Below are positions 62,013-64,000 of a DNA stretch of 64,000 nt, one piece after another. The stretch lies in contig CACAGI010000003.1 in NCBI GenBank assembly GCA_902532015.1, forward strand, positions 1 through 64,000, in the 5' to 3' direction. Source of the DNA: an uncultured SAR86 cluster bacterium (lineage in GTDB: Bacteria > Pseudomonadota > Gammaproteobacteria > Magnimaribacterales > Magnimaribacteraceae). Both the position numbers and the translations under genes were made by a program. The stretch's first letter is position 1, and each line of letters starts with the position of its first letter. Under the pieces are notes generated by a model. That model was given only the letters and a program-made list of their open reading frames with translations, was not told the DNA's origin and searched no databases.

Positions 62013-63185
62013 TTATTTAATAGGCGATAGAATTTCTTCAGCCATTTTTACCCAGTAAGTTGCGCCTATGGGTAATATCTCGTCATTAAAATCATATCCA
62101 GGATTGTGCACCATACAAGAGCCTTCGCCATCACCGTTACCTATCCATATATAACTGCCTGGCTTCTCTTGGAGCATGTAAGCAAAGTCTTCAGACCCCA
62201 TCCCAGGGGTAGGGGAGAGATTAACTCTATCCTCGCCCACCACTTTTTGAGCTACTTTTCCTGCTATTTCTGCTTCTTCTTGTGAATTGATTGTTGCGGG
62301 ATATCGATGTTCAAATTCAAACTCGTATGTAGCTCCATAAGCATCACATATGCTTTTGGTTATTTGGTGCATTTGATCTTCTAATTGTTTTTGAATTTTT
62401 GGAGAAAAACATCTTGTGCAACCTTTAATTTCAATATCATTAGGAATAACGTTGTAGGCATCACCTGCATGAAATTGAGTAACGCTCAAAACAGCAGGTT
62501 CTTGTGGGTCTATGTATCTACTTACTATTGATTGATAAGCGTCAATAATCTTCGTACCAATGATTATAGGATCAATTGTCGTTTGGGGCATAGCAGCATG
62601 TCCACCTTTTCCAATAATTTTTACGTTAAATACGTCGAATGCTGCCATGATAGGGCCTGGTTTTACTGCAAAAGAGGCGACTGGCATACCAGGTATGTTG
62701 TGCATTCCATAAACGGATTCCACAGGATATTTATCAAATAAACCTTCCTCTATCATGGCTTTACCGCCACCTTCATTTTCTTCAGCAGGCTGAAAAATAA
62801 AATTAACAGTCCCGTCGAAGTTGCCGTCTTCAGCTAAATATTTCGCAGCTCCTAACAGCATAACAGTGTGTCCATCATGACCACATGCATGCATTTTTCC
62901 TGGATGTTTAGATTTATGTTCAAATTCATTGGCTTCATTTATTAAAAGCGCATCTAAATCAGCACGTAATCCAATTGCTCTATTTCCAGTTCCTTTCTTC
63001 AAAGTTCCTACAACGCCAGTCCCCGCTATACCTGTTTCAACTTCAATTCCAAAACTTTTTAGCTTTTCAGCTACTATTTTAGCTGTTCTATGCTCTTCAA
63101 ATGCAATTTCAGGATGGGCATGAATATCTCTTCTCCAATTTTGCATCTCTAGCTGGAGATCTTTTAACTCTTTTATTATGTTCAT
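62013..63185 (-). CDS. M20 family amidohydrolase/peptidase (hippurate hydrolase-like)
   Basis: WRRDIHAHPEIAFEEHRTA; MHACGHDGHTVMLLGAAKYL; FNFQPAEENEGGG-type motif FIFQPAEENEGGGKAMIEEG. Confidence 0.94.
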   Translation of the reverse strand: MNIIKELKDLQLEMQNWRRDIHAHPEIAFEEHRTAKIVAEKLKSFGIEVETGIAGTGVVGTLKKGTGNRAIGLRADLDALLINEANEFEHKSKHPGKMHACGHDGHTVMLLGAAKYLAEDGNFDGTVNFIFQPAEENEGGGKAMIEEGLFDKYPVESVYGMHNIPGMPVASFAVKPGPIMAAFDVFNVKIIGKGGHAAMPQTTIDPIIIGTKIIDAYQSIVSRYIDPQEPAVLSVTQFHAGDAYNVIPNDIEIKGCTRCFSPKIQKQLEDQMHQITKSICDAYGATYEFEFEHRYPATINSQEEAEIAGKVAQKVVGEDRVNLSPTPGMGSEDFAYMLQEKPGSYIWIGNGDGEGSCMVHNPGYDFNDEILPIGATYWVKMAEEILSPIK

Positions 63186-63271
63186 AAATACAATTTATAT
63201 TCAGCGAAGCATTAGAGCAAGACTAACTTGTAATAAGATATAATCCATAACTTTTAAATTATGGGAAAAAT

Positions 63272-63562
63272 ATGGAAATTGGAATGAAAGAAGTTCGAGA
63301 AGAAATAGATCTCATTGATAAAGAACTCGTTTTACTTCTAGCAAGACGACAGAAATGTATTGAGATGGCTGCAATGGTTAAAAACGATAAGAATCTTATA
63401 GTTGATGAAGAGAGAATTGAAGATGTAGTAAATAAAGTAACTAGTTTCGGAGATTCTTGCGGTTTAAATAAAGATATTTCTGAACCGTTATGGAGAAAGC
63501 TAATTGAACTTTCAATTGAGCATGAGTTTAAAGAATTAGATCAAATCAAAAATTCGAATTAA
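63272..63562 (+). CDS. Chorismate mutase (AroQ type), monofunctional
   Basis: VREEIDLIDKELVLLLARRQKCIEMAAMVK; about 96 aa. Confidence 0.88.
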   Translation: MEIGMKEVREEIDLIDKELVLLLARRQKCIEMAAMVKNDKNLIVDEERIEDVVNKVTSFGDSCGLNKDISEPLWRKLIELSIEHEFKELDQIKNSN

Positions 63563-63582
63563 TAGTTAATTAGGAGTTATAC

Positions 63583-64000
63583 ATGCAACAAACTTATATA
63601 GGCGGTAAAAAAAGAGAAGATTTTGCGGATTTTGAAGAGTTATTTAAAGGAGTTGAGGCTTTTATGGGTTATGTGCCTAATGCGCACTTAACAATGGCAG
63701 AAAAACCAGAACTTTTAATGGCCTTTTCAAATTTGGCGATGATCATTTTTCAATCTGATGGCATTGACATGCAAACTAAGCAATTAATAGCTTTGGCATC
63801 AAGCCTGTCTTCTGGGTGTAAATATTGCCAGGCTCATACTTCCCATGGAGCTGAAAGAGCCGGCACAGACGAAAAAAAGATTTCTGAAATACTTAATTAC
63901 AAAGTGAGTGATTCGTATTCAGAAGAAGAAAGGGCTATATTGGATTTGGCATTTGCATCAGGCAGAGCTCCAAATGAGTCTAATGAAGAACATTTCAAAG
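63583..64000 (+). CDS. Carboxymuconolactone decarboxylase / AhpD-like protein (3' end beyond window)
   Basis: ATG after GGAG RBS; my translation MQQTYIGGKKREDFADFEELFKGVEAF...LIALASSLSSGCKYCQAHTSHGAERAG with CxxC; open to the window end. Confidence 0.85.
   Translation, partial: MQQTYIGGKKREDFADFEELFKGVEAFMGYVPNAHLTMAEKPELLMAFSNLAMIIFQSDGIDMQTKQLIALASSLSSGCKYCQAHTSHGAERAGTDEKKISEILNYKVSDSYSEEERAILDLAFASGRAPNESNEEHFK

Overview
This 64 kb window is AT-rich and gene-dense, and reads as chromosome from a streamlined gammaproteobacterium (possibly a marine SAR86-like lineage; this is inference only). Most of it is ordinary housekeeping sequence: prfB-lysS, mdh, nrdAB, glpK, argF, serA, ung, sdhE/ygfZ, an rpoE-rseA-degP-lepA-lepB-rnc-era-recO-acpS-adk-tsaB-uppP-rsmJ run, plsB, tRNA-Leu(CAA)-queA-tgt-yajC-secD-secF, suhB, trmJ and tRNA-Glu(TTC). 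Between about 3 and 27 kb there is a more metabolic/accessory mix: thiolase-like, SDR, alpha-hydroxyacid oxidase, amidohydrolases, a TauD-type dioxygenase, SelO and a ceramidase-like membrane protein. I saw no CRISPR array, transposase, integrase, prophage or recognisable defence island. The best candidate for an under-described system is 8639-16235: a secreted beta-helix protein, a diheme c-type protein, an RND/MacB-type adaptor, one ABC ATPase and three FtsX/MacB-like permeases, the middle one frameshifted at a T8 run. Other points worth checking are paired NrdR boxes plus a DnaA box upstream of nrdAB, a DnaA-box cluster at about 35.86-35.90 kb (possible oriC), a GDPD gene with no ATG/GTG/TTG that appears to start at a CTG overlapping the nrdB stop, a GntR/YtrA-type operator palindrome, an orphan carboxyltransferase with an altered metal-ligand motif, and two tRNA genes directly abutting CDSs. 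All family assignments come from motif recognition by eye; no database search was run.
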